Part shown: piece after piece, positions 1 through 6,017 of the stretch
Layout: every line of letters begins with the position of its first letter
Numbering within the stretch: the first letter of the stretch is position 1
Assembly (NCBI GenBank): GCA_946408305.1
Contig: CAMJRQ010000041.1
Span: 1-8,302, forward strand
Reading direction: 5' to 3'
DNA length: 8,302 nt
Source of the DNA: an uncultured Prevotellaceae bacterium
GTDB taxonomy: Bacteria; Bacteroidota; Bacteroidia; Bacteroidales; Bacteroidaceae
Position numbers and translations under genes: made by a program
Notes under the pieces: generated by a model
The model's database searches: none
What the model saw: only the letters and a program-made list of their open reading frames with translations
Told to the model about the DNA's origin: nothing

Positions 1-1673
1 TGCGAGAGGCAGGCATAGCGCAGCTCGTAGGTGCCGCGGCGGGGCACGGGCGGCACCTTGAACATAATCTCGAAGCGGCCGGTGCAGAGGATTTCGTCGG
101 CATAGAGGTTCAGCGCGCTGTGTCCCCAGAAGTTGGTGTAGCGCGTATGCGTCGCGTCGCTGATCCAGAGGTCCTGGCAATAGGGATACGCCGAGGTCGG
201 GGGGATATAGGCGAACTGCTCGCTGTTGAGGATGGTATGTGTGAGCGGTTTCTTGCGCACGTCGGAGTTGGTGAGCTCAGGCCACAGGACGAGGGCGTCG
301 AAGCGGAGCCGCTCGCGGTGGAGGGCGTCGCGCACCTGGTCGGTATAGGCCAGGGGCTCGTCGAGCTGATAGATGCAGGCGTTGATGATGTCGGAGAGCA
401 CGGCCTTGTCGGGCGTGCGGTTCACCAGGTTGCCCTCGTAGCGCGGCTCGCAGCTCACCTCGTCGCCCGTGCCGGTGCGGCTGTTGTCGAGCTGCGGGAA
501 GCGGTTCAGCCGTATGCCGCCGCTCAGTTTGCTCTCGTAGAGCTTCAGCAGGCGCCGCTGCCCCATCGTCACCTGCCACTCGTAGACGGGATTGCCCAGG
601 CGGATGGGGTTGCTCATCGTGTAGCCCCGCTCGCTGTGGTGGATGACGAGCCGGTCGGCCACCAGTCGCACGGGCAGGATGTGATACGTAACCCACTGAT
701 AGAGCAGGCTGCGCGGGTCGCTGTAGCGGGCGTTGGTGTCAAAGTCGTCGTCGCTCGAGTACTGGTGGTTGTCCACAATCCATTGCTGCAGCTTCGCGAG
801 CAGGTCGGGGTCGGTGGGGTCGAGTCCCTGCTGGCGCCAGAGGCTGTCGCTCTCGGCAAAGATGGTGTAGCCATACTTGCGATGCCGGGGCGTGGCGGCC
901 ACATCGACCTTGATGGGAACGCCTCCCTGCTGATAGACCGTCTCGTAGCGCTCGTCGCGAATCTTCGAGAGCGTGTCCATCAGTCCGCAGGCCTCGATGG
1001 CGCGGGCCATGACGAGGAAGCCCTCCTTCCGTTCGGCCACGATGCGGTGGAGATAGTCGGCAGCCGTGATGTCCTGCGGCGCGATGACCTTCTCCATCTG
1101 GTGTATGATGCCGTTCAAGACGGGGATATCGCGGTTGCGCACGCTCAGCGGGCAGTCGCCGTTGATGAGGAGCTCGTCCGTGCCCCGGCGATAGACGCTC
1201 AGCTTGTGGTCGTTCATGGTGGCCTCCCCTATCTCGCCGCCGTCGGTGGTCGGGAAGTCGGTGGTCGGGTAGGGTGAGCTCAGGTCGCCGCTGTCGATGA
1301 TGGAGTTCATCACGATTACCTGGCGGATGGAGTCGAGCGTGAGGCTGTCGGTGAAGGCGTCCCACGCGGGGCGCTCGATGAGGCCCGTGTCCACGAGTTC
1401 TTGCAGATAGGCGTCGATGGCCTCGTTGGTGGGGGCAAAGACGGTGTAGTTGCCGCGGGCCGAGAGAAGCTGGCCCACGGTGGTCTCGCTCACGGGGCTC
1501 ACCGGCACCTGGAAGAGCAGGCGGAGATACTGCCCGTAGTCTGCCTCGTACTTCTGGAGGTAGCTCACGACGGTGGGGTAAGAGAATACGTAGCGGGCCG
1601 ACTTGTCGATGTCCTCCTTGCAGGCGACGAGCAGGAGGGCGACCGTCAGGAAAAGTGTTGTTTTTTTCATCAT
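1..1673 (-). CDS. Fasciclin (FAS1) domain lipoprotein, partial (3' end missing)
   Basis: 557 codons are visible, starting at 1673 and read leftward off the window; no stop is reached. The N-terminus is a lipoprotein signal peptide: MMKK, a hydrophobic run, then a lipobox ending LLVAC with the acylated cysteine at residue 18. The residues after it, KEDID, resemble the K-(D/E)-(D/E) lipoprotein export signal known from Bacteroidetes, so surface exposure is likely. Two FAS1 repeats follow. The first spans about 31-200, with an H1-like motif NYTVFAPTNEAI near 75-86 and an H2-like motif NGIIHQMEKVI at 187-197. The second spans about 203-441, with YTIFAESDSLW near 269 and NACIYQLDEPL near 431; it is longer than a usual FAS1 domain (about 140 residues). 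The last visible stretch, rich in aromatic and basic residues, is not recognised. FAS1 lipoproteins often accompany SusC/SusD systems in Bacteroidetes, but no such gene is visible here. Substrate and exact role are unknown. The second ATG, at 1670, is an alternative start. Confidence 0.88.
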   Translation of the reverse strand, partial: MMKKTTLFLTVALLLVACKEDIDKSARYVFSYPTVVSYLQKYEADYGQYLRLLFQVPVSPVSETTVGQLLSARGNYTVFAPTNEAIDAYLQELVDTGLIERPAWDAFTDSLTLDSIRQVIVMNSIIDSGDLSSPYPTTDFPTTDGGEIGEATMNDHKLSVYRRGTDELLINGDCPLSVRNRDIPVLNGIIHQMEKVIAPQDITAADYLHRIVAERKEGFLVMARAIEACGLMDTLSKIRDERYETVYQQGGVPIKVDVAATPRHRKYGYTIFAESDSLWRQQGLDPTDPDLLAKLQQWIVDNHQYSSDDDFDTNARYSDPRSLLYQWVTYHILPVRLVADRLVIHHSERGYTMSNPIRLGNPVYEWQVTMGQRRLLKLYESKLSGGIRLNRFPQLDNSRTGTGDEVSCEPRYEGNLVNRTPDKAVLSDIINACIYQLDEPLAYTDQVRDALHRERLRFDALVLWPELTNSDVRKKPLTHTILNSEQFAYIPPTSAYPYCQDLWISDATHTRYTNFWGHSALNLYADEILCTGRFEIMFKVPPVPRRGTYELRYACLS

Positions 1674-1691
1674 TTCAGGCTTTTGCAAGGG

Positions 1692-1699
1692 CAAATTTA
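1692..1699 (-). promoter_or_regulatory. Candidate promoter -7 box for the FAS1 lipoprotein gene
   Basis: Read on the minus strand, 1699 to 1692 is TAAATTTG, an exact fit to the Bacteroidetes sigma-ABfr -7 consensus TAnnTTTG. It would give a transcript start near 1685 and a leader of roughly 12 bases before the ATG at 1673. No clear TTTG -33 element is seen about 20 bases further upstream, so the call rests on the -7 box and its position. Confidence 0.5.
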
Positions 1700-1942
1700 C
1701 TCATAATTTCCGAGACTGCCACACTTTCCCCGAAAAAAAATATCCATCGCCGCGAAGAGAAAAACGCCGCGCGAGCACCCCAGCTGTCGAGAGTCGGACG
1801 CATTCAGCTCCCCCGCCTCCACCAAATAACAACTTTTATAAATATTTCTTACTCATTTGCGGAGCGACGCCGAAAAACGCCCCCGAAAAACGGCGTGAGG
1901 AACGGTTAGAAAGGATGAGCCACGGTGCGCCGCTATTGGAAG

Positions 1943-1960
1943 TTCAAAATTCAAAATTCA
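1943..1960. repeat. Short tandem repeat TTCAAAA (about 2.5 copies)
   Basis: TTCAAAA occurs twice in tandem, followed by a partial TTCA copy. A related CCAAAATTCAG appears again at about 1984-1994. This is one of several different 7-8-base simple repeats found in the spacers of this window. Function unknown. Confidence 0.6.
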
Positions 1961-2015
1961 GAACCGCCTGACAATCAGCGCTTCCAAAATTCAGTTTTTC
2001 CGGATGGAACCGGGA

Positions 2016-2100
2016 TTCTGGGCGAAACAACGTGTTCCTCGGGGCAGAACAACACGTTGTTCGGGGCAAAACACTTAGATTCTTTGGCCAAAACCCTTAA
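2016..2100. repeat. Degenerate four-unit repeat with GGGGCAnAACAAC cores
   Basis: Four related segments begin with TTC at 2016, 2035, 2060 and 2080 and each continues into a G/C-rich stretch followed by AAC: TTCTGGGCGAAACAAC, TTCCTCGGGGCAGAACAAC, TTCGGGGCAAAACAC and TTCTTTGGCCAAAACCC. Spacing is about 19, 25 and 20 bases. The best pair, 2026-2047 against 2048-2069, matches at 17 of 22 positions by eye. The last unit contains the palindrome TTTGGCCAAA at 2083-2092. It could be a regulator-binding array or a decayed copy of a dispersed repeat; the sequence does not decide between them. Confidence 0.55.
2026..2061. repeat. 11-bp perfect inverted repeat around ACAACGTGTT
   Basis: The arm 2026-2036 (AACAACGTGTT) is the exact reverse complement of 2051-2061 (AACACGTTGTT), separated by a 14-base loop. 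Within the right half, AACAAC at 2048-2053 and GTTGTT at 2056-2061 also form a compact two-fold site with a 2-base spacer. It lies about 215 bases upstream of the predicted receptor transcript start, so it is more likely a DNA site or dispersed repeat than a leader RNA hairpin or terminator. There is no following T run in either direction. Confidence 0.55.
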
Positions 2101-2145
2101 GGATTTCTCTGCGCGCGGAAGTTAGTGGACACAAACGCGAAAAAT

Positions 2146-2182
2146 CTTGTAAGGAAATAATCAAACCTTGCCGAGGAAATAA
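2146..2182. promoter_or_regulatory. Two-copy direct repeat CTTGnnn(n)GGAAATAA, possible operator
   Basis: CTTG-TAA-GGAAATAA at 2146-2160 is repeated as CTTG-CCGA-GGAAATAA at 2167-2182. The CTTG halves are 21 bases apart and the GGAAATAA halves 22 apart, i.e. two DNA turns on the same face. Such spacing is usual for direct-repeat sites of AraC-family DNA-binding domains, which also form the output of Bacteroidetes hybrid two-component sensors. The site lies about 80 bases upstream of the receptor -7 box. That it is an operator is inference; no regulator gene is in the window. Confidence 0.35.
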
Positions 2183-2263
2183 ATGGGCCAGCAGGCACAC
2201 CCGTTTCGCCACAAAAAGAGAAAAAAAAACGGCCTCGCACGCACGCAGATAATAATAAATGTA

Positions 2264-2271
2264 TATCTTTG
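2264..2271 (+). promoter_or_regulatory. Candidate promoter -7 box for the receptor-xyl genes
   Basis: TATCTTTG is an exact match to the Bacteroidetes -7 consensus TAnnTTTG. It places the transcript start near 2277-2279, 10-20 bases before the two plausible ATG codons of the receptor gene (2289 and 2298). The expected TTTG -33 box around 2240-2245 is missing; the sequence there is GCACGCACGC. A weak -33 box would fit a promoter that needs an activator. The box also argues against the in-frame ATG at 2259, which would lie upstream of the transcript start. Confidence 0.55.
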
Positions 2272-2297
2272 TAGAGCTTTTGAACAAAATGAACCAC

Positions 2298-4457
2298 ATG
2301 AAGCGACTGCTCTTCTGCTCGCTCGCCCTCGTGAGCCTGCTTGCGGCCACGGCCCAGACGGAGCCGGGCGACACGCTGCGCGAGGTGACGGTGGGAGGAG
2401 TGCGCCGCCAGGTGGTCTATCGCATGGACCGCCGCCGCATAGACGCACAGCAGGTGCTCAGCGCCGCCGGAGGCACAGCAGCCGACGTGCTGCAGACGAT
2501 GCCATCCATCCTGACCGATGCCGACGGCAACATCACCTTCCGCGGCAGCGGCAACTTTCTGGTCTACATCGACGGCAAGCCGAGCCCGCTCGAGGGCACA
2601 GCCGCCCTGCGACAGATTCCGGCCGCAACCATCCGGAGCATCGAGCTGCTGACCACGCCCGGCGCCCGCTATCGCGCCGACGGCGACGTGGGCATCATCC
2701 ACATCACCACCCTGCGCGGCGAGGGCGAGGGACTGAGCGGTATGCTCAACGGCAGCGCCACCACGCTGGGCGGATGGGGCGGCGTAGGGCAGCTGAACCT
2801 GCAGCGCGGGCGCAACCGCTGGTGGGCCAACATGCAGGCCAACCGATACCGCGGCGCCAGCGACTTCCGCCAGGAGAAGACCACGCTGGTGGACGACTAC
2901 CTGACCACCAGCCGCTCCGACGGCGACCGCTTCCGCACGGAGCGCGCCTACATCGGCACCGTCGGGTGGCAGTATGCCGTGGAGGACCGCCACCTGCTCT
3001 CGGTGGACCTGCAGAGCGGACAGACGCGCAACCGCCGCGGCGGCGACATGGACTATCACGAGGAGCGGCAACTGACCACCGAGCCCGGCTCGCTCCGCGT
3101 GGGCGACTACGACAGCCACGACCGCTACGTCCTGCAGAAAGAGCTCGTGCAGCTCTCGGCCGCCTACGAATGGCACATCAACGAGCGCGGCGACCTTCTC
3201 TCGCTCAAGAGCCGCAACCGATACGACTGGCACTCGCTCGAATACACCGAGAGCAACATGTTCACACCCGACGCCCTCCGCTACGAGGGGACGCGCGGAT
3301 ATGAGAAGGAGCACCACTGGGACTGCGACGAGCAGCTCGACTATAAATGGCAATACCGCCCCACGGGAGCGCTCGAAACGGGCTACCAGTATGTCACATA
3401 CAGCGAAATCGGCGACTACAACATCAAATACTGGGACCGCCCGAAGCAGGACTTCGAGTGGCAGGACGACCTCCGCGCGCCGTTCGACTACCACCGACAG
3501 GTGCACTCGCTCTATGCCACCCTCTCGGACCACTTCGGAAAATTCGACGCCGACATCGGACTGCGCATGGACCGCGTGCGCGACGAGATGACCATCGCCG
3601 TGGCCGGAGCCGACCGCGACCGCCGACGGCTGGAGTTCTACCCCTCGGCCCACCTGGCCTACAACACCCGCCGGGGCACCTTCGGGGCCGGATATGCCCG
3701 CCGCACGAACCGGCCCGGCATCTGGAAGATGGAGCCCTACATCACCTACGAGGACTACTACACGAAGAAGATTGGCAACCCCGACATCGACCCCGAATAC
3801 ATCCACTCGCTGGAGCTGAACTACCACAAGTCGTTCGAGGGCGGACACTCACTCCACCTGACGGCCTACCAGCGATGGCGCACGGGGGTGGTGGACGAGA
3901 TACGCGTGGCCTACGAGCCGGGCGTGACGCTCGACTCCATCATCAACGCCGGCGACCAGAAGGACCGCGGGCTGGAGATGAGCCTCGTCGTGAAACCCCT
4001 GCGCCGATGGACGACCACGCTGAATGCCGACGTGCAGGACTATCGCTTCACCGCCACCTATGCGGGATGCACCAGCGCCCACGGCACCACCTACGCCCTG
4101 GGCAGCATCAACCAGATAGCGCTGGCCAAGCACACCCAGCTGCAGTTCGACGGCCACGTGGTGGGGCCCCGACGGCTTACGCAAGGGCGCGAACGGGCCT
4201 ACTGCTACTTCGACCTGGCAGCCCGACAGCAACTGCTCGGGGGGCGGATGGCACTGAGCCTGGTGGCGCACGACGCATTCCGCACGGCACGTTATCACAA
4301 CTGGCGCACCACGCCCTCGCTGCGCTCCGAGACACGCGTGCGGCCCCACTACCCCAACCTGACGCTCTCCCTCTCCTACTACTTCCGGCAGAAGGCCAAA
4401 GAGCAGCAGGCAGGAGCCGTCATGAAGGGCGCCGTCTTCGAAGGGAAGGACTTCTGA
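2298..4457 (+). CDS. TonB-dependent receptor, outer membrane beta-barrel family (PF14905)
   Basis: 719 residues from the ATG at 2298; in-frame ATGs at 2289 and 2259 are alternatives, the latter unlikely because it precedes the predicted transcript start. The signal peptide MKRLLFCSLALVSLLAATAQ suggests cleavage after ATA, residues 17-19. A possible TonB box and plug domain cover about 24-138, with typical plug motifs: LQTMPSI, FLVYIDGKPSP and a segment TTPGARYRADGDVGIIHITT. The rest is a beta-barrel rich in alternating aromatic residues. YARRTNRPGIWKMEPYITY near 466-484, then GNPDIDPEYIHSLELNY, is a hallmark of the PF14905 barrel. The final strand is near LTLSLSYYF, followed by a polar tail of about 23 residues. 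The N-terminal carboxypeptidase-like regulatory domain common in this family is absent. Such proteins sit in the outer membrane and import ligands with TonB energy. Being 56 bases ahead of xylE suggests a link to xylose or xylo-oligosaccharide uptake, but the ligand cannot be read from the sequence and no SusD partner is present. Confidence 0.9.
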   Translation: MKRLLFCSLALVSLLAATAQTEPGDTLREVTVGGVRRQVVYRMDRRRIDAQQVLSAAGGTAADVLQTMPSILTDADGNITFRGSGNFLVYIDGKPSPLEGTAALRQIPAATIRSIELLTTPGARYRADGDVGIIHITTLRGEGEGLSGMLNGSATTLGGWGGVGQLNLQRGRNRWWANMQANRYRGASDFRQEKTTLVDDYLTTSRSDGDRFRTERAYIGTVGWQYAVEDRHLLSVDLQSGQTRNRRGGDMDYHEERQLTTEPGSLRVGDYDSHDRYVLQKELVQLSAAYEWHINERGDLLSLKSRNRYDWHSLEYTESNMFTPDALRYEGTRGYEKEHHWDCDEQLDYKWQYRPTGALETGYQYVTYSEIGDYNIKYWDRPKQDFEWQDDLRAPFDYHRQVHSLYATLSDHFGKFDADIGLRMDRVRDEMTIAVAGADRDRRRLEFYPSAHLAYNTRRGTFGAGYARRTNRPGIWKMEPYITYEDYYTKKIGNPDIDPEYIHSLELNYHKSFEGGHSLHLTAYQRWRTGVVDEIRVAYEPGVTLDSIINAGDQKDRGLEMSLVVKPLRRWTTTLNADVQDYRFTATYAGCTSAHGTTYALGSINQIALAKHTQLQFDGHVVGPRRLTQGRERAYCYFDLAARQQLLGGRMALSLVAHDAFRTARYHNWRTTPSLRSETRVRPHYPNLTLSLSYYFRQKAKEQQAGAVMKGAVFEGKDF

Positions 4458-4461
4458 GGAG

Positions 4462-4503
4462 GGGTTAAAGGGTTAAAAAGTTGAAAAGTTAAAAGGTTAA
4501 ATA
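4462..4503. repeat. GTTAAAAG-type tandem repeat in the receptor-xylE spacer
   Basis: About five imperfect copies of an 8-base unit (GTTAAAG, GTTAAAAA, GTTGAAAA, GTTAAAAG, GTTAAATA) fill most of the 56-base gap between the receptor stop codon and the xylE start. There is no hairpin followed by a T run, so it does not look like a terminator, and no Shine-Dalgarno sequence is present before xylE. It may supply an A-rich, unstructured translation leader. Confidence 0.65.
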
Positions 4504-4513
4504 TAAAAAGTTT

Positions 4514-5986
4514 ATGGCAACAAAACAAGAAAAAAGCATGGGCTACCTGATTTCCATCGTACTGGTGGCCGTTCTGGGCGGACTGCTCTTTGGCTACGAC
4601 ACCGCCGTCATCTCGGGAGCCGAAAAGGGCCTGCAGGCCTTCTTCATCGGGGCCGAGGAATTCACTTACACCGACGCGCTCCATGGCTTCACGGCAGCCT
4701 CGGCACTCATCGGCTGCGTCATCGGCGCCGCGCTGAGCGGAATGTTGGCCTCGCGGCTGGGACGCAAGCGCTCGCTCATCGTGGCCGGCATCCTGTTCCT
4801 CGTCTCGGCCCTGGGCTCGATGGAACCCGAGTTCCTCTTCTTCGAGCATGGCAAACCCACGTTCAGCCTGCTCGTCATGTTCAACATCTACCGCATCATC
4901 GGCGGCGTGGGCGTAGGCGTGGCCTCGGCCATCTGCCCCATGTATATCGGCGAGGTGGCACCCTCTGACAAGCGCGGCATGCTGGTCAGCTGGAACCAGT
5001 TTGCCATCATCTTCGGCCAGCTGGTGGTCTACTTCGTCAACTTCCTCATCCTGGGCGACCACACAAACCCCATCATCGAGTCCGTCGGGCAGGGCGTCAA
5101 CGCCGTGATGCCTGGCAGCGACCCCTGGACCATCGCCACGGGATGGCGCTACATGTTCGGCTCCGAGTCCATCATAGCCGCTGTGTTCACCCTGCTCATC
5201 TTCTTCATCCCCGAAACGCCGCGCTATCTGGTGATGATCCGTCGCGACGATGCCGCACTCGGCGTCCTGACCCGCATCAACGGCAGCGAAAAGGCGCAGC
5301 AGATTCTGCGCGAGATAAAGGAGACCATCACCGTGCGCACCGAGCCGCTCTTCACCTACGGCTGGATGTGCATCTTCATCGGCATCATGCTGAGCGTCTT
5401 CCAGCAGCTGGTGGGCATCAATGCCGTGCTCTACTATGCGCCGCGCATCTTCGGCGACATGGGCATGACCAACCCCATGGTGAACACCGTGGTGATGGGC
5501 GTGGTGAACATCCTCTTCACGCTCGTGGCCGTCTTCACTGTCGAGAAACTGGGCCGCAAGCCGCTGCTCATCAGCGGTTCGCTGGGCATGGCACTGGGAG
5601 CCTTCGGCGTGGCCCTCACCTTTGGCAAACCCGGAATGGAAATCATTACGATGCTCTCCATCATGATCTATTCCGCCTCGTTCATGTTCTCGTGGGGCCC
5701 CATCTGCTGGGTCTTCATTGCCGAGATTTTCCCCAACACCATCCGTGGCGCCGCCGTGGCCATCGCCGTGGCCTTCCAGTGGATTTTCAACTTCATCGTC
5801 TCCTCCACCTTCGTGCCCATGTTTAACATGCACCTCACCGAGGGCGACCATTTCGGCCACTGGTTCACCTATGGCCTCTACGGCATCATCTGCGTCATTG
5901 CTGCCCTCTTCGTCTGGAAGCTCGTCCCCGAGACCAAAGGCAAGACGCTCGAGGACATGTCGAAGCTGTGGAAGAGGAGCAAATAA
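4514..5986 (+). CDS. xylE: D-xylose:H+ symporter XylE (MFS sugar porter family)
   Basis: 490 residues; a 12-helix inner-membrane transporter that brings in D-xylose with protons. It follows E. coli XylE closely along its length. Matching motifs are GGLLFGYDTAVISG in helix 1 (proton-coupling Asp29), RLGRKR in loop 2-3, NQFAIIFGQL in helix 5, PETPRYL in loop 6-7, QQLVGINAVLYYAP in helix 7, EKLGRKPL in loop 8-9, WGPICWVFIAEIFPN in helix 10 and the C-terminal PETKGKTLEDM. Residues equivalent to the E. coli xylose ligands are all kept: Gln162, Gln297, Gln298, Asn303, Trp399, Gln422 and Trp423 (E. coli Q168, Q288, Q289, N294, W392, Q415 and W416, numbering recalled from the published structure). 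This supports xylose rather than a generic hexose. xylB starts 30 bases downstream, so co-transcription is likely. The ATG at 4514 is preceded by an A/T-rich leader without a Shine-Dalgarno sequence. Confidence 0.95.
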   Translation: MATKQEKSMGYLISIVLVAVLGGLLFGYDTAVISGAEKGLQAFFIGAEEFTYTDALHGFTAASALIGCVIGAALSGMLASRLGRKRSLIVAGILFLVSALGSMEPEFLFFEHGKPTFSLLVMFNIYRIIGGVGVGVASAICPMYIGEVAPSDKRGMLVSWNQFAIIFGQLVVYFVNFLILGDHTNPIIESVGQGVNAVMPGSDPWTIATGWRYMFGSESIIAAVFTLLIFFIPETPRYLVMIRRDDAALGVLTRINGSEKAQQILREIKETITVRTEPLFTYGWMCIFIGIMLSVFQQLVGINAVLYYAPRIFGDMGMTNPMVNTVVMGVVNILFTLVAVFTVEKLGRKPLLISGSLGMALGAFGVALTFGKPGMEIITMLSIMIYSASFMFSWGPICWVFIAEIFPNTIRGAAVAIAVAFQWIFNFIVSSTFVPMFNMHLTEGDHFGHWFTYGLYGIICVIAALFVWKLVPETKGKTLEDMSKLWKRSK

Positions 5987-6003
5987 AGTGTAAAACGCTA
6001 ATC

Positions 6004-6017
6004 CGTAAATCGTAAAA
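6004..6017 (+). repeat. CGTAAAT tandem repeat abutting the xylB start
   Basis: CGTAAAT-CGTAAAA runs directly into the xylB ATG at 6017; another GTAAAACG lies at 5990-5997. The core AAATCGTAA (6007-6015) occurs twice more just before xylA. There is no Shine-Dalgarno sequence; the A-rich leader is the only candidate translation signal, as is usual in Bacteroidetes. Confidence 0.6.

Larger units (their letters stand above)
1674..2288. other. 615-base divergent intergenic control region
   Basis: This stretch separates the leftward FAS1 lipoprotein gene from the rightward TonB-dependent receptor gene. It is visibly more AT-rich than the genes and has A and T runs (for example around 1733-1741 and 2221-2229). 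Small open frames occur on both strands, but none shows a recognisable domain, a plausible leader or the GC-rich codon pattern of the real genes. It holds a candidate promoter next to each flanking gene plus several short repeats listed separately. No tRNA, riboswitch or terminator was recognised. Because the flanking genes diverge, the region probably serves both, and the roughly 500 bases between the two promoters are more than simple promoters need. Confidence 0.75.

Noticed and set aside
120..1277. Plus-strand open frame of 385 codons over the lipoprotein gene
   Set aside because: Val/Ala/Gly-rich shadow with no motif. The minus strand has a lipoprotein signal and FAS1 motifs in a continuous frame from 1673.
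1868..1895. Repeated CGAAAAACG with short CGCCG/CGGCG arms as a hairpin element
   Set aside because: The stem is only 5 bp with an 18-base loop and is easily expected by chance.
2026..2061. Inverted repeat as a rho-independent terminator
   Set aside because: No T run follows on either strand, the loop is 14 bases, and the flanking genes diverge, so no transcript is expected to end here.
1603..2125. Three small plus-strand open frames in and next to the divergent region (1603-1971, 1655-1909, 1925-2125)
   Set aside because: They cross low-complexity repeats or the lipoprotein 5' end, and have no domain, no promoter and no codon bias like the real genes.
2259..2297. Extended start of the receptor gene at ATG 2259
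   Set aside because: The exact -7 box at 2264-2271 would lie inside the coding region and the transcript would start after this ATG. The signal peptide begins naturally at 2298.
2097..3848. Long open frame of 583 codons on the minus strand opposite the receptor gene
   Set aside because: It is a by-product of GC-rich codon usage in the receptor gene. It has no recognisable domain, while the opposite strand encodes a clear PF14905 receptor.
4379..5860. Minus-strand open frame of 493 codons opposite xylE
   Set aside because: Composition dominated by His, Glu, Asp and Gly, as expected from the complement of a membrane-protein gene. The plus strand is an unmistakable XylE.
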